Notes under the pieces: generated by a model
Seen by the model: the letters and a program-made list of their open reading frames with translations, nothing else
Told to the model about the DNA's origin: nothing
Databases searched by the model: none
Program-made: the position numbers and the translations under genes
From: Ceraceosorus guamensis
Lineage: Eukaryota > Basidiomycota > Exobasidiomycetes > Ceraceosorales > Ceraceosoraceae
Direction of reading: 5' to 3'
Length of the DNA: 64,000 nucleotides
Assembly (NCBI RefSeq): GCF_003144195.1
Contig: NW_020290069.1
Span: 16,890-80,889, forward strand
In this document: piece by piece, positions 21,078 to 32,548 of the stretch
Position numbering within the stretch: the stretch's first letter is position 1
How the letters are laid out: every line of letters starts with the position of its first letter

Positions 21078-24045
21078 ATGAAATCCAGGGTGGGCGGACA
21101 GCGTATCACGCTGGCTAAGCGTGAAGCGAGGAACGGTCAAAGTGATGACGACAGCGGAAGACAACTCGCCTCGCTCTTCACCTTGGAATCATTCGATATC
21201 GATGCCTTTCCAACATCGTTGAAAAAAGGAGAGATCCGATGTCGCATCCTCTGTCTCAATATCGAACCGGCGCTTCGTGCTTGGCTAACCACCGCTGCCG
21301 TGGCATACGCCGATGCTGTGCGCGTCGGTGATGTGATACGCTCAGCGGGTGTCGCTCTGGTCACAGAGTCCCGCTGTCCAAAATTTCGTGCCGGAGATCA
21401 CGTGTACGGCTTGGTAGGCTGGCAAAGTCATGCCATCTTCCAAGTCGCATCCCACGGCCAACATCTGATCCTCTGCGACACGAGAATACAGCGCCAGGTG
21501 CAGAACTACGAGGAGGCACTAGCGGTGTGGAGCAGCATCTTGTCCCACACGGGTCTCACGGCATACTTGGGTCTCGTAGACTTCGGTCGCATACAAAGAG
21601 GTCATCGAGTACTCATCACCAACGCTGCAGGCGGCGTAGGAACCATTGCTGTTCAGATAGCCAAGCTCAAAGGCGCTCATGTGGTCGCCACCGCGGGGTC
21701 TGACGCCAAAATCAAGTGGCTAAAGGATGTGCTTGGAGTGGATGTCGCGTTGGACTACAGGACCGTCTCTAATCCCGACCTTCGGCGCGCCTTCAATCCG
21801 GGTCTTGACATTATTCTCGATAATGTGATTCATCCCCCCTTCACGCTCCGAGACCTTTCTGCTTTTGTTTTCGGATGACAGGCTCATCCGTCGACTCTTT
21901 TTGCCCTTCCACTGCACAGGCTGGAGGACGCGTGCTTGATCAAGCACTGCTGGCACTGTCGCCAGGCGCACGCGTGGCGCTCAGTGGGTTCATGACGGGT
22001 GAGCAGAGCCGAATCGCATTCGCCACATGCATGCAGCGTACCGCGTCTGATACCACGAGCGATTCTTGCCGTGCACATCTGTGGTGATGAACAGCTTACA
22101 AGTCTACTGAGCCTCGCGGACTCACAAACATGTATCGCGTGATCGAGACTGGCTCAACAGTGCAGGGTCTCTTGGTGACGGGCGAAATCATGGAATCTCA
22201 TACCAAAGCCAAGGAGGATCTCTACGAGTGGTTCAGACAGGGAGCTTTGCGTCCCATCGTCAACGTGAGGAGAGGGCTCGAGCAATGCCCATTGTGCTTC
22301 CAAAGCTTATTTGAGGTGAGGAAGCTGGACTGGATTGCTTAGCCGCGTCGCTCTCTGCCCATCTACCGCTATTGCTGCTGCTCACTTGGACTCGCTGTTG
22401 CTCCAGAGTGGACGCGAAAGCGTGGGAAAGTCCATTGTGCTGCTGGACGACGCGTCTGACTCTCTGCCTGGGCACCCGGCTCCATGGTCTGCAGCGAGCC
22501 CGATCAACAAACGCCCAGCTCGAGATGGCGTCCAAGATGGCGTCCAAGAAACAGTCATCACTAACTCTCGAGGGCGATCCATTCATCTTCTTACGAGGAT
22601 GATTCCAAGCATAGCTTCGCGAGGTGGGCGTCAAACAATTGTGCTGTTCATCCACGGTACAGGCCTGCCAAAGGAGCTGTGGCTACACGTCATCAATCGT
22701 CTGTCTGAGAACGTGGTGGCGACACCGAACGCGCAAGGGCAAAACGATGTCGCGTGTGTTTGTTTCGACATGTCTCGGATGGGTGAGAGCGATCGGCTCA
22801 ATCGCCAGGATGGTCGATCGATAGAAGAGGGACGTGAGTAGTGGGGCTCTGGCTACCGGAATCAGGGCCGCAGGTACAGCCTGCTTCGCAATCTTGCATT
22901 CACAAGCACTCACTCCAAGTGCTCACTCCTGCGCTCGGATCACTCAATAGGGATACACGAAATCTGGCAAGCAGACATCATCGATGTGGTGCATGATATT
23001 GCATCGAGGTCGTCTGAAACATGCGACTTCATTTTGGTGGGGCACTCTGCCGGAAGCTCAGCGGTGTACGTTGCCCCATGCTTTGTTTCGCAGGCATACC
23101 AGACCGCGCTGAATGTATACGCGCCTCGGCCTGTCTCGGTATCAGGTTAGAATCCGCGATCAAGTTGACCGACAGCAACGTCAAAGTCCTCGGCGTCGTT
23201 GCGATCGATCCTACAGCGCTGGCAGCCGCGAGCAGCCCGGCAGCAAGTGCGGAGCCGCGTTACGTCAAGGCGCTGAAGAGCTCGACGGCTCGAAGAAGGG
23301 AAGATTTTTCTTCTGCCGACATCGCTCGAAAAGCATACAAATCTATGCCGCTCTTTAGGCATTGGAAGGATTCGCAGCTCGAGATTCTGATTCAGTTCGC
23401 TTTCACTCGGCAAGCCGATGGGTCTTTGCAGAGTAAAACAAGCAGAGAGACAGAGATGGTGAGAGATATTGATAGAAAAAGAGTCAGCACAGCTGTTGGA
23501 ACAGTGATCAGACGTTAGAGACACCAATTCTTGAACCTCAGCGCAGCACTGACAGAGCTCCTTCCCAACGCGGTGCGATCCGAATTGATGGTGCGCGCAC
23601 ACAGGACGTCTACGAGAATTGGAGCAAGGCCTTTCCTGTCCTTTCTGACCGCTTCCGAGCTTTCCCATGCCCACTGTTGCTGATCAGCGCCACACAATCG
23701 GACATCTTTCCGCATGCTCTAGCTTGCCTTGCTGCCAATCAACCGAGCGCTGTTGACGTTTATCTGCAGACTATCGATGCGGATCATTTGGTCAGTCCCT
23801 GTTCTGCTCTGGTCTACCTTTGTAGGCTGCGTGCCTTGAGCCCGAGTCATCACCGCGACTCAAGTCTTTCTGCTACTTTGCCGGTCACAGGTCATCGGCA
23901 GCCATCCAGACGAGTTGGGTGAGTGAACCTTTTGGAATATTTTCTCACCCCTACTCTCTCTCTCTCCCACGTTGACGCTCACCATCGCATCTTTGCTGCT
24001 GGTCACTCAGCCGATCACATCTATCATTTTATGCAAAAGCTCTGA
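21078..24045 (+). CDS. Predicted fusion: MDR (PTGR/CurA-type) enoyl-reductase-like domain plus alpha/beta hydrolase
   Basis: Nine exons with agreeing phases: 21078-21824, 21920-21998, 22095-22315, 22407-22833, 22951-23065, 23146-23458, 23512-23790, 23891-23918 and 24011-24045; about 747 residues. Residues 1-~350 read as a zinc-free medium-chain reductase of the prostaglandin-reductase/CurA type. The marks are IEPALRAWL near the N-terminus, the nucleotide-binding AAGGVGTIAVQIAKLKGAHV, and DNAGGRVLDQALLALSPGAR restored by the first intron. The family's C-terminal end, SGRESVGKSIVLLD, is the start of exon 4. The same exon runs without a stop into an alpha/beta hydrolase with LFIHGTG (oxyanion), nucleophile Ser in GHSAG, a candidate Asp in SATQSDIF and a candidate His in DADHL. 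The reductase could be the missing ER for the two synthases and the hydrolase a release or editing thioesterase (inference). Splice choice at exon 6/7 (donor GTGAGA at 23459) is the least certain. The start is the first ATG in frame. Confidence 0.75.
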
Positions 24046-24107
24046 AACGCAAGCGAACCCGACGTACAAGAGGTGGCATAGCGTTACACCATTCACAGGT
24101 CGAAACA

Positions 24108-27100
24108 CTAGCACGGCAAGTCTCCAGCATGAGCAGCAGCCCGGGGCCTGGGCCAGTGGGAACGATTGTCGAAGCGACTGTTAGGAAGGTTGAAGGCACA
24201 CGAACATTGTGCTGAAGCGAGCATCTGCCAATTGATGTCATGACCTGCCATGTAAACTTCAGCCAGAGTGTCCAAATCCTCATCCCGAGAAGTCGGGGCA
24301 GGGATTGGAGAAGTATGCCTTGGCGCAGAATTGGCGCTCGCATCCTTTTCGGAATCGTGATGACCAAGCACGATCATCGTTTTGTGAGCATTCTGATGAC
24401 TCGTCGACGTTTTGAATGGATGCCAAACTTGCCCAGCAAAATGCCTTTGCCAGTACTGCGCTCCTAGACGCTGACCCTCGGCGATTGGATGGGTTGTAGC
24501 AGATGCAAAGGAAAAACGATCTCTTCTGGCAGCAGGAAAGAGATCTTGCGCATGCTTGTTTTGCCACATCGAGAGCGCAGACGAGGGCAGGCAGATGCCG
24601 ACTTCTGGCCAAAAATGATCCACGATCCTAAAGGCGTCGGTCGGCAGCTTCTTTTTCATCTGTTCGATGGACCGCGTGCTCCCTCGAACCAAAACGTAAT
24701 CAGTGCTTTGGGAGATGAGCCGGCTGCCGGCGAGAGAACACCACAGTTTGAGCGTGGAGATATCGAAATCTCCAACCACTTTCAATGTGCACGAATCCTG
24801 CGCTTGATGACCTTGGCACTCGGCCCAAACAAGCGCGACCAGCTCTTCAGCTGCTGCGCGACTGATGAGACCGGCATGTACCGCGGCTGCTACCCCTCCA
24901 AAACCCTCACCGTGCAACAGGATGGGGCTGTGAGGCAAGAGCTCGCACCACCGCTCCGCGTCGGCAAGCAGCTGTAGCACGTATCGGTTTGGATCCACAG
25001 TGAGCTCGGACATCGGCAGCATGCACAAGCTTAACCTATCTGTTGTCGAAATAGCAGGTGTGGGAGTTTCTTGAGAAACAGCACGAGAGGCTGCGTCGAT
25101 GGCTTCCGCGAATGTGGCACATGCCACAGCGAAACGTCGATGATGATGATCTCGTCGAGTCTGAAGAGTAAAGCACACGTCTTGGAACGAAGCGGGAGAT
25201 AAATCGGCCCGCGTGATGCCATCCAAGAGTTTTGCTTCTGTCCACGCTCGTAAAGTGTTTTTAAGAGCATTATGGCTCTTAGCAGAAAGCACGAAGAGAG
25301 CTTTTTGCGAGCTCAAGCCCTCGTGCGGGTCCGCATGACGATGACGAGACCGCTCCAAACTTTGTTCCGCAGCAGCAGCGCTACCCTGGATGGCCAGCTG
25401 TGCATTTGTCCCGGTCAGTCCAAAAGAGTTGACCAAGACAATGTGCTGTGCTGACCGAGGTAGAGGAACAGCACGGTGTTGTGCGAACGTCAGATTTTGA
25501 GTTTGAAGCTGAACAAGTGGATCAGTGTGACCAAGGGCTGGCCAAGCACCATGTTGCAAGCTCAAAAGGGCTTGCATGACACCTGTGTACGTGCCACGAT
25601 GCGTCAGCATCGTCTACCGTTATAAACTTTGTCACGCGCCAAGGCGTCCTGCTCTATCACCCACCAAATATCCCCGCAGCTTCCTGAGTGTGCCCAAGTC
25701 TTGACTTGGACGCTCCCAGGAGTAGTGGGTGGGCACGATTGCCACGAGAGAAAACTTCTGAAAGGCTATGAAGCTCTGGAGTTAAGAGATTCTCCATCTT
25801 AGCGAGTGACAGATCATGCTGCATCGGTCCTTATCAAATTGCAACTCACCCATTCCATCACCGATAATGGTTCCCGTACCGTGAGCTGAGCGATAAGGGG
25901 GCCTTCTTTAGAAAAGCGACATGCAGGCAACACCGAATTGAACAAAGATCGCGGAGACTCACTCTCAACCGCAGTAATGTCCCCCGGGTGTACGTCCATG
26001 CTCCGGAGATTCATCCGGGTGAGTTGCTCCTGCATTTTGAGGCAAATGATATTTACTCGCTAGTCCTCACAGCAGATCCGATCTCATGCACATGGAATGA
26101 GACTTGGACTCACCTGGCATTCAGCACTGGGTGTTCCCATGCCAGCAGTAGCTCCATCGTGTCGAACAGCCGAAGCAGCGATCGAGCCGAGGATGTGCAA
26201 GTCATGTTCTCGAGCATACTTCTGGGCGACTAAGACGATCATGCCGACTCCTTCGGAGGGACTGAAGCCGTCCGCTCGCTGTGAAAAGGAGAGACAAGCT
26301 CCGGCTTTCGAGAGTAGACCACATTGTTCCAAGGCCAGCAGTCCTCCTGGCCACACATCGATTGCGGCTGCGCCGACAAGAGCTACGTCACATTCGCCCT
26401 GCAAAATCGCATTGCGCGCTTGCAATGTTTTAAACAAGATGGTCAGGTGATTTTCATTCATCATGAAGCCGACCGACGTAGCTCTCTTACCTTGGTGTAA
26501 AGCCACAGCAGAGCTTGAACATGCGGTTTGGGTCATCACAGCAGGACCACGAAGATCGAAAAAGTGGCTGATATGACCAGCACACGCCGAATCTGCCATA
26601 TTTGCAGCGTAATTTCGATCCCACACGGACTCGGGCTTTCCTGTCATTTCGCCAAGCAGAGACTTGAAACCGCTGGGTTCTTGAGCGCTCATCCAGACGC
26701 CTACATCGGCTCCTCGAAGATCTTCTGGCTTCATGTTTGCATTTTCTAGTGCCTCCAAAGCGCAACGAAGCAGTAGACGATTTGCGGGTGGCGTGCGGTC
26801 AGTCTCTGCTGCAGGCATGCCAAATTGCCAAGAATCAAAGTGAGTGCATAGCTCATTTCTCAACCAATGTGCACGATGAAGCTTGGAGGACAGCTCGACA
26901 CAATCCAGAGAAGTGTTGCTCCATCGTTCCTGTGGTCGCTTTTCGGCTTCTGAGCTTGCCCTGCCGTTCAGAAGACGATCCCAGAGCTGGTCGATCGTGT
27001 CGATGCCCCCCGGCAGTCGACAGGACATGCCGCAGATCATCACGCGCTGGACATTTCTTCCGTCAGAGATCTTTGCAGAGGTGCGCACAGGCGAATGGGT

Positions 27101-29764
27101 ATCGGTCGGCTTGCTGATCATCTTTTCGATCACTCCACATAGCTCTTCTAGAGTCCGGCAGGCGTAGATGGTGCCCGGTTGCACGGTGATGTCCAATTGC
27201 TCCAACACTAAAGCGGCCATTTTGCGAGCACTCAAAGAATTGAGTCCCAGCGCTGACAATGGCGTGGTCGCGAGATTAGAGGAAGAGCTAGCTGAATCTA
27301 GCTCTGGATTTAATCCAAACGTGACGCTAGCAATCCTGTGGAGCGTCTGGCGGACGTAATTCTGTCCCTCCGACTTTCGATGCCTCGATTCGATGGCTGT
27401 GGGTAGGGATGCCTTGGCACGGACTTGAAGCTGACCAGCGAACGTCTTCCATACCATTTTTCGCCAAATGCTTCGTTTAGGCGTCAGCGGGACACTCTCG
27501 CCAGAGGGAAGAATGATGATGTTCGCAGGCGGGATGCGAGCTTCGGGAGAGAAGTTCTGATTAGCCGCCAGAAGTGCTTGGATCGCTCTACCATGAGCAG
27601 CAACGCGACACGTTTGATCCTCCATCTCCATGATTGCGAACAAGGCTGAGCTCGGTCCACCTGCAGCGTACCCGTCTTCTTCTCGAGGCATGGCATCCCC
27701 TACGACGCACGCTCGTCTGACGCCTCTTTGTGCGCTCAAAATGTGTTCCCAATCAATCGCAGAGACTTTTTCGCCACCCTGCAACACGATCAAGTCGTCG
27801 TTGCGACAAACATACGCGAATCGCTCCTCCCCGTCTGTCTCCCACGCGACTCTGCAGCAAATGTCACCAGTGCGGTACTCGACCAAGCCAGCGTTCCCAT
27901 CGGAAGGCGCGCGCACCAAGCGCAGGCTGCTCGTAGGGCGATTGAGGTAGCCAGTGGCGCCGAGAGAGCGACTGGAGCCGATGAGAACCAGCTCTCCACT
28001 GCTTTCGTCGAGATGAGCGGAAAGACCCTTTCGGATTTTCACAGCTCGAATCACGCGAAGGCTTTCTTGCGATACGCTCGCAATGTCGCTTTGAAGCTGG
28101 CGGGCGATTTGTGGAAATTCTTGGGCAGCTTCGGCCAGGTTTCGACCGCTGCCCCAATATCCAGAAGCCTCGGTCGACCCTGGACCATCAATGAGGTGAA
28201 TGCGTTGGTGCATTGCCCAAGCAATGTGATGCACGCCGAGAGGGGCGCCAGCAGAAAGGATCTTGACTCTGCGCTGGGCCAAGAAAGCGGTGAGGCTCGG
28301 GTCAGCCGCCACATCATCCACGATCATGGGAGTAGCTTCCAAAAGCGACGCTTGCGATTGACGGAGTCTGAGCGCGATTGCGTCGCTGAGCGAAAGATCT
28401 GGCACATTAGCTATCCCATCTGCAGGTGCGGCAAAGACGTAAGAGCCAAGCGATGCGCCGGTCCAAGATAACAATGTCGAGCATAATCTGCGAATCGTAC
28501 GACCGTCAGGACGAGACGCGAGTCAGTCTTTTGTTGCGCAGCGTGTGAGCAGCCCTCGAAGCGGATCTGCATGCTACGCACCCCATGGCGTGGGACAAGG
28601 GAGCCCAAGCTACAATGCTGTGGCGACCAGGCTGAGTGCCCAGCTCGAATGCTTCTGCTTGAGCAGCTGTGGAGTCCGTCAAAGCGCCGTGAGGAATAGA
28701 AGCACATTTCAAAGACCGAGCAGTCACAGCCGCAGAAGTGAAAAGGTATACAGCTGTGGAGTCCATACTGGCTGCTTCTCCCGGCGCCGTGGCTTCTTGT
28801 CCAAGCTGATCAGCGTCCTCTCTTCGCCTTTTCATCAAATCGTCCGCCGCTCGAGTGGCAAGCTGGGAGAACCAGCTGGACGGCGCGTCGGAGATTGGCT
28901 ACAACAGGAACATCCATGTTGACGAAGGGGATAAACGTTTGGGGAATTTAGCGAGGACACCACCATGAGCAATCACGGGAGGGGAGTAAGCGGGGTGGGG
29001 GTGGGAGGGGGAGAATGCGAATGACATGCGGGAGGAAAAGGAACGACAACACCTTCGGGCGATAGACGTGAGTCGGTAGCGCAGCAGATACTCACCGTCT
29101 GAAGTGCTTGAGTGTACAGCTCGTTGAAGGACACGGCCGTCTCCTTGAGAGCCTCGGACAAGCGTGGTCGGACATCAGAAGAAACGATGATGAGGTCTGC
29201 TTGTACCACCTCTATCATACCTGCCATAACTTCGTGGGTGGTGTTGTGCGGTACGGGGGCAAATATCGCACCCGCAAACGTCACGCTAGCAAAGCTCTGG
29301 TGTTGAACATCGTGCAGGAGAGGCATCAGCCACGGTCAGGAGACAAAAATTTGCGTGGGATGTTCGTCAGGGCGAGGTGGGTACGCTCTGTGAAAACAGG
29401 CGCACAGAAGAAGGGTCGTGAAGCATTGTTTTCTTTTCACTCTGCAACTCACCACGACGACCGCTGGTGAGTTCGGAGCGATGATGGCAACGACACGCGG
29501 GTTGTATTTCTTGGAGATGTAAGTGCCAACATGCTGAGCGAGCCGCGCGATTTGTTCGTATGTAATGTCCACGAAAGTGGCCTCCGAAGGATCCAACGCT
29601 CTGCTAGTTGGCCATCTGCAGAATGGGGTATCTGGCGCCAGTTGCGCCGCCGTTTGAAAGAATTGGGTCAGGTTTTTCGGGGCTGGAGAGATTCGCGACC
29701 TGCTTGACGTGGCGGTTGCGCCTGCGCTTGCGCTCTCATCTGAAGCGATTTTGACTTCCATCAT
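24108..29764 (-). CDS. NRPS-PKS-like megasynthase, A-T-KS-AT(degenerate), with one unresolved exon junction
   Basis: Exons: 29764-29453, 29296-29096, 28898-28582, 28487-26491, 26418-26114, 26029-25963, 25885-25850, 25797-25665 and 25582-24108, about 1,613 residues. The 72-nt intron at 26490-26419 is in frame and easily missed. The adenylation domain (1-~640) keeps STEASG, YRTGDI and a C-terminal TPKRSIWRKM, but its P-loop is degenerate (FTSAAVTARSLK). The thiolation Ser is in GLNSLS (~694). The KS has Cys ~933 in TACSSS, HGTGT, and GHTQE. The AT-like region ends normally (FDNRSHWP), but GHSxG is replaced by GEGFG and the catalytic His region is lost. The exons carrying HGTGT (ends phase 1) and GHTQE (opens phase 0) do not agree, so a 1-nt lesion, an assembly error or an unusual intron is possible. 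It probably loads a carboxylic or amino acid starter and extends it. Its stop lies 62 bases from that of the convergent fusion gene. Confidence 0.75.
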
Positions 29765-32548
29765 GCAGCTACGTCGAAAATATCAGCGCTGTCAGTGTAC
29801 AGGTCAATCGAGGGACCTGGGCTCGTAGAGCAGCGCTTGTGGATTATAAGAAGGTCTGGACGACAAAGTGTCGTTCCATACGTAGCCGACACGCTTTGTA
29901 TGTATGACCGCTCGAGCGCTCACCAGCGCTCGGAGCTGAGCTACTCATTTGAGAAGGACATGAAAGGCACGCTGATTGTGCAGCTGGGCGTGCGTGTCGG
30001 GACAAATCCACACAAGTGTAAGCGATCACAACAGACCCTGATCGAGCACCTCCGCTGTCGAGACTTGACGTTGAGATGACGCTTTCTGTCGCAATCAAAA
30101 TCGCGAAATGACAAGAGTCGCGTTGAATAGAATAATCCGGAGCTTGTAATGCCAAAAGGGACCTTATGATGAGGTATCGATTAGTTGTGACTTTTGCCAA
30201 GTAAGCGCACCTACCTTCATCACACCCTTAATCATGCAAGACTCGTGCAACTCTTCGCTTTTAATGCGCCTAGACTCTGTCAGAATGGGGCGCGCTAGCG
30301 TATGCAAAGGACCAACTTTTGCATGCATGCATGAGTCTATAAACGCGTACCTTGTGGTCCCCAAAAAAGCTCCACTCACGACTTTTGACCTCTTAATTAA
30401 GGTCCAAATTAATCCATTCAAACGCGACTCGGCTGCATGCAGTGGTGTGTGAGTGCATCGGGGTGACTTATCTCCCTCCATGCAGCTGTTACAATTGTGG
30501 GTCTTGCCCTGCATGTTTTTGTTTTCGTTTTTAATTCGCTTTTTGCATAAAGCGTCTTTTCACCTTGACTGCTCGGTGTGAGACTCAGACTACAGCTGCA
30601 CCATGCAGAGGTGGTGGCTCGGCGGCTGGAGGCTGCAGCTGCAGAGCAGGTGGCTCGGTGCTGTCATGGGTGGGAGCTGCAGCTGCAACAGGCGGCTCGG
30701 CGGGTTTCTCGGCGCAAACGCTCGAACCGCATGTGCAATTTTCGGGCGAGCAACTCGGCGGAGCGCTCGATGCCAGCCATGCAATGCGTTAATTGCTCCT
30801 ATGTTTTGGAGGCATTGATCTGAGACAGCCCGGGTTGAGTCACTGCGGGCAGCATCGATCGATCGATCGATCGATCAGCGGACTCTGCTGCTGCGCTATA
30901 ATGAACGCGGATCGACTTGGCTGTCGAAAGAGCATTGTTCAGGTCGCTGCTACTACTACTACTACTACTCACGAATCGAGCATTCGTGATTTTATGACGA
31001 CTTGGCGGCACGTCGCGAGAAGGGACAGGCCCAAAGCAAAACTGCTGCGAACAACGGCACTCGAACGCAGCACATTCTGAACGGCGAAGACGGTCCGTCG
31101 TCTGTACTCCAGCAGGTCCATGCAGTGAGTCAGTCTGCAGGAAGGCGTCGCCGTCGAAAGACCGACTGCAAAGCTGACATCCATGCAACAGCTCGGCAGC
31201 ATTGCGCCGACGCGTGTGAGAAGACCAAGCGTCAATGCAGGTGAAGGCCAGTGCCGCGCGCAAAGAGAAGACACGACGGCAACCGGCTGCTACTGTACTG
31301 TACATCCTGCTGAGAAGGATCTCTGTATAGCGCGCCGGCATGCTGGGTTCTAATTGCCGATCGATCGCTCGCTCGGGGCGAAGACCGATTGGCAGTCGTG
31401 AGTTTCATGATTTGAATCAAAGGACGCATGAATGCGTCAGCATCGCGCGACCACATGGTCCACGCTGGCTAGCGCGGCGCGACCGCGCAGCTCGGGCCGG
31501 GGCCTCTACGCAGCGTCCACACAACTCGCCTCTTCTGTTGTGCGGGCGGGCGGGCGGGCGATCAGTATCGGATGCAATCAGACTGGCTCAACAGCTAAGC
31601 GAGAATGTGAATTTGAATGTTTGCACAAACGGCTGCATGGCTATCCGTCCGGCTTTGTTGCACACACTCGTGACTTGCAAAAAGCAATCAGAATTAAAAC
31701 GCCGCATGGACAGCTCGTACTGCCCACGTTCGCTGGCAATTAAGCAAGCAGCAGCAATCAGAATGGCGTCACCAAGAAGAGCGATACGCACACATCGACC
31801 CCCTTGAAAGGCTTGTCAGCGGTGTTGGCAGCCACCGTGGTCGACCATGCGGAAGCCAGCTCAGAGCACGGTTGCCGCCCCGCCCCCGCCCCCGCCCCCG
31901 CCCCCGCCCCGCCCCGCACTCGTCCCTTCAAAGCCAAGCAAAGCGCTTTCCAGATATGGTGACTTGACGTCCCACCTCGGCAGTCGCAGTCCTTGTAGTG
32001 CTTAATTGCTGCTGCACAGCAAGACCATGTGGATGCAGCATAAATTGACGCCTTGGTGCATTATCATCATCAGGGTCGCGGGTCGCCCGTGCGTTCTGCA
32101 CCGTAAATCCACGATTGGTGCGCGTCTTTGCGAAGGCTATGTGCGTCTGCATCAGGAACACGCACCACCCATTCCCAGTCGTGAGTCCCTCACCTCCACC
32201 GCTTCGATGCTGCTGCAGCTGGGCTAAGAAGCATGGGAGCGACGAGCGGATGTTCTCTTCTCACGGCGGCAACAATCGCCCACCTCGCGGCCCAAACAAC
32301 TTTGCCTTCTCGCCCCTCGCCCCTCGCCCCCTCGGCCTTTCCCACCCTTTCCTTGTCCTGGCGTGTGAGCGATGCACTGCTCTCGGTTCCTCTTATAATC
32401 CCAATCGTGAAGCCCATGCACCCCCCGGTTCCCCTTCGTGACTCTCTTCCTTCTCGGTTCTCGCGGTACAGTCGCGTGCCGAATTGCGGAACGCAATAAG
32501 CCAACTTTAGCTGCGCACACCTGACACACGGCACAATATTAAGTCACG
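29765..32548. other. 2.8-kb gene-free region upstream of the A-T-KS-AT gene and the seven-helix protein gene
   Basis: No supported gene. It must hold the promoters of the two divergent flanking genes. Visible contents: TTAATTAA (30392-30399), GGCTCGGCGG-type and CAGCTGCAG-type short repeats (30600-30720), a (GATC)n run (30856-30878), a (CTA)n run (30950-30968), a GGGC run (31548-31560) and the C-rich tract annotated separately. Confidence 0.55.
31877..31917 (-). repeat. G-quadruplex-prone (CCCCCG)n tract
   Basis: On the plus strand CCCCG/CCCCCG units repeat about seven times without a break. The minus strand therefore has at least six G-runs of four or five separated by single C, a strong G4-forming pattern. 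Confidence 0.85.

Noticed and set aside
30565-30823. Overlapping 60-80-codon frames in three registers
   Set aside because: They come from CAGCTGCAG/GGCTCGG short repeats that keep all frames open by composition.
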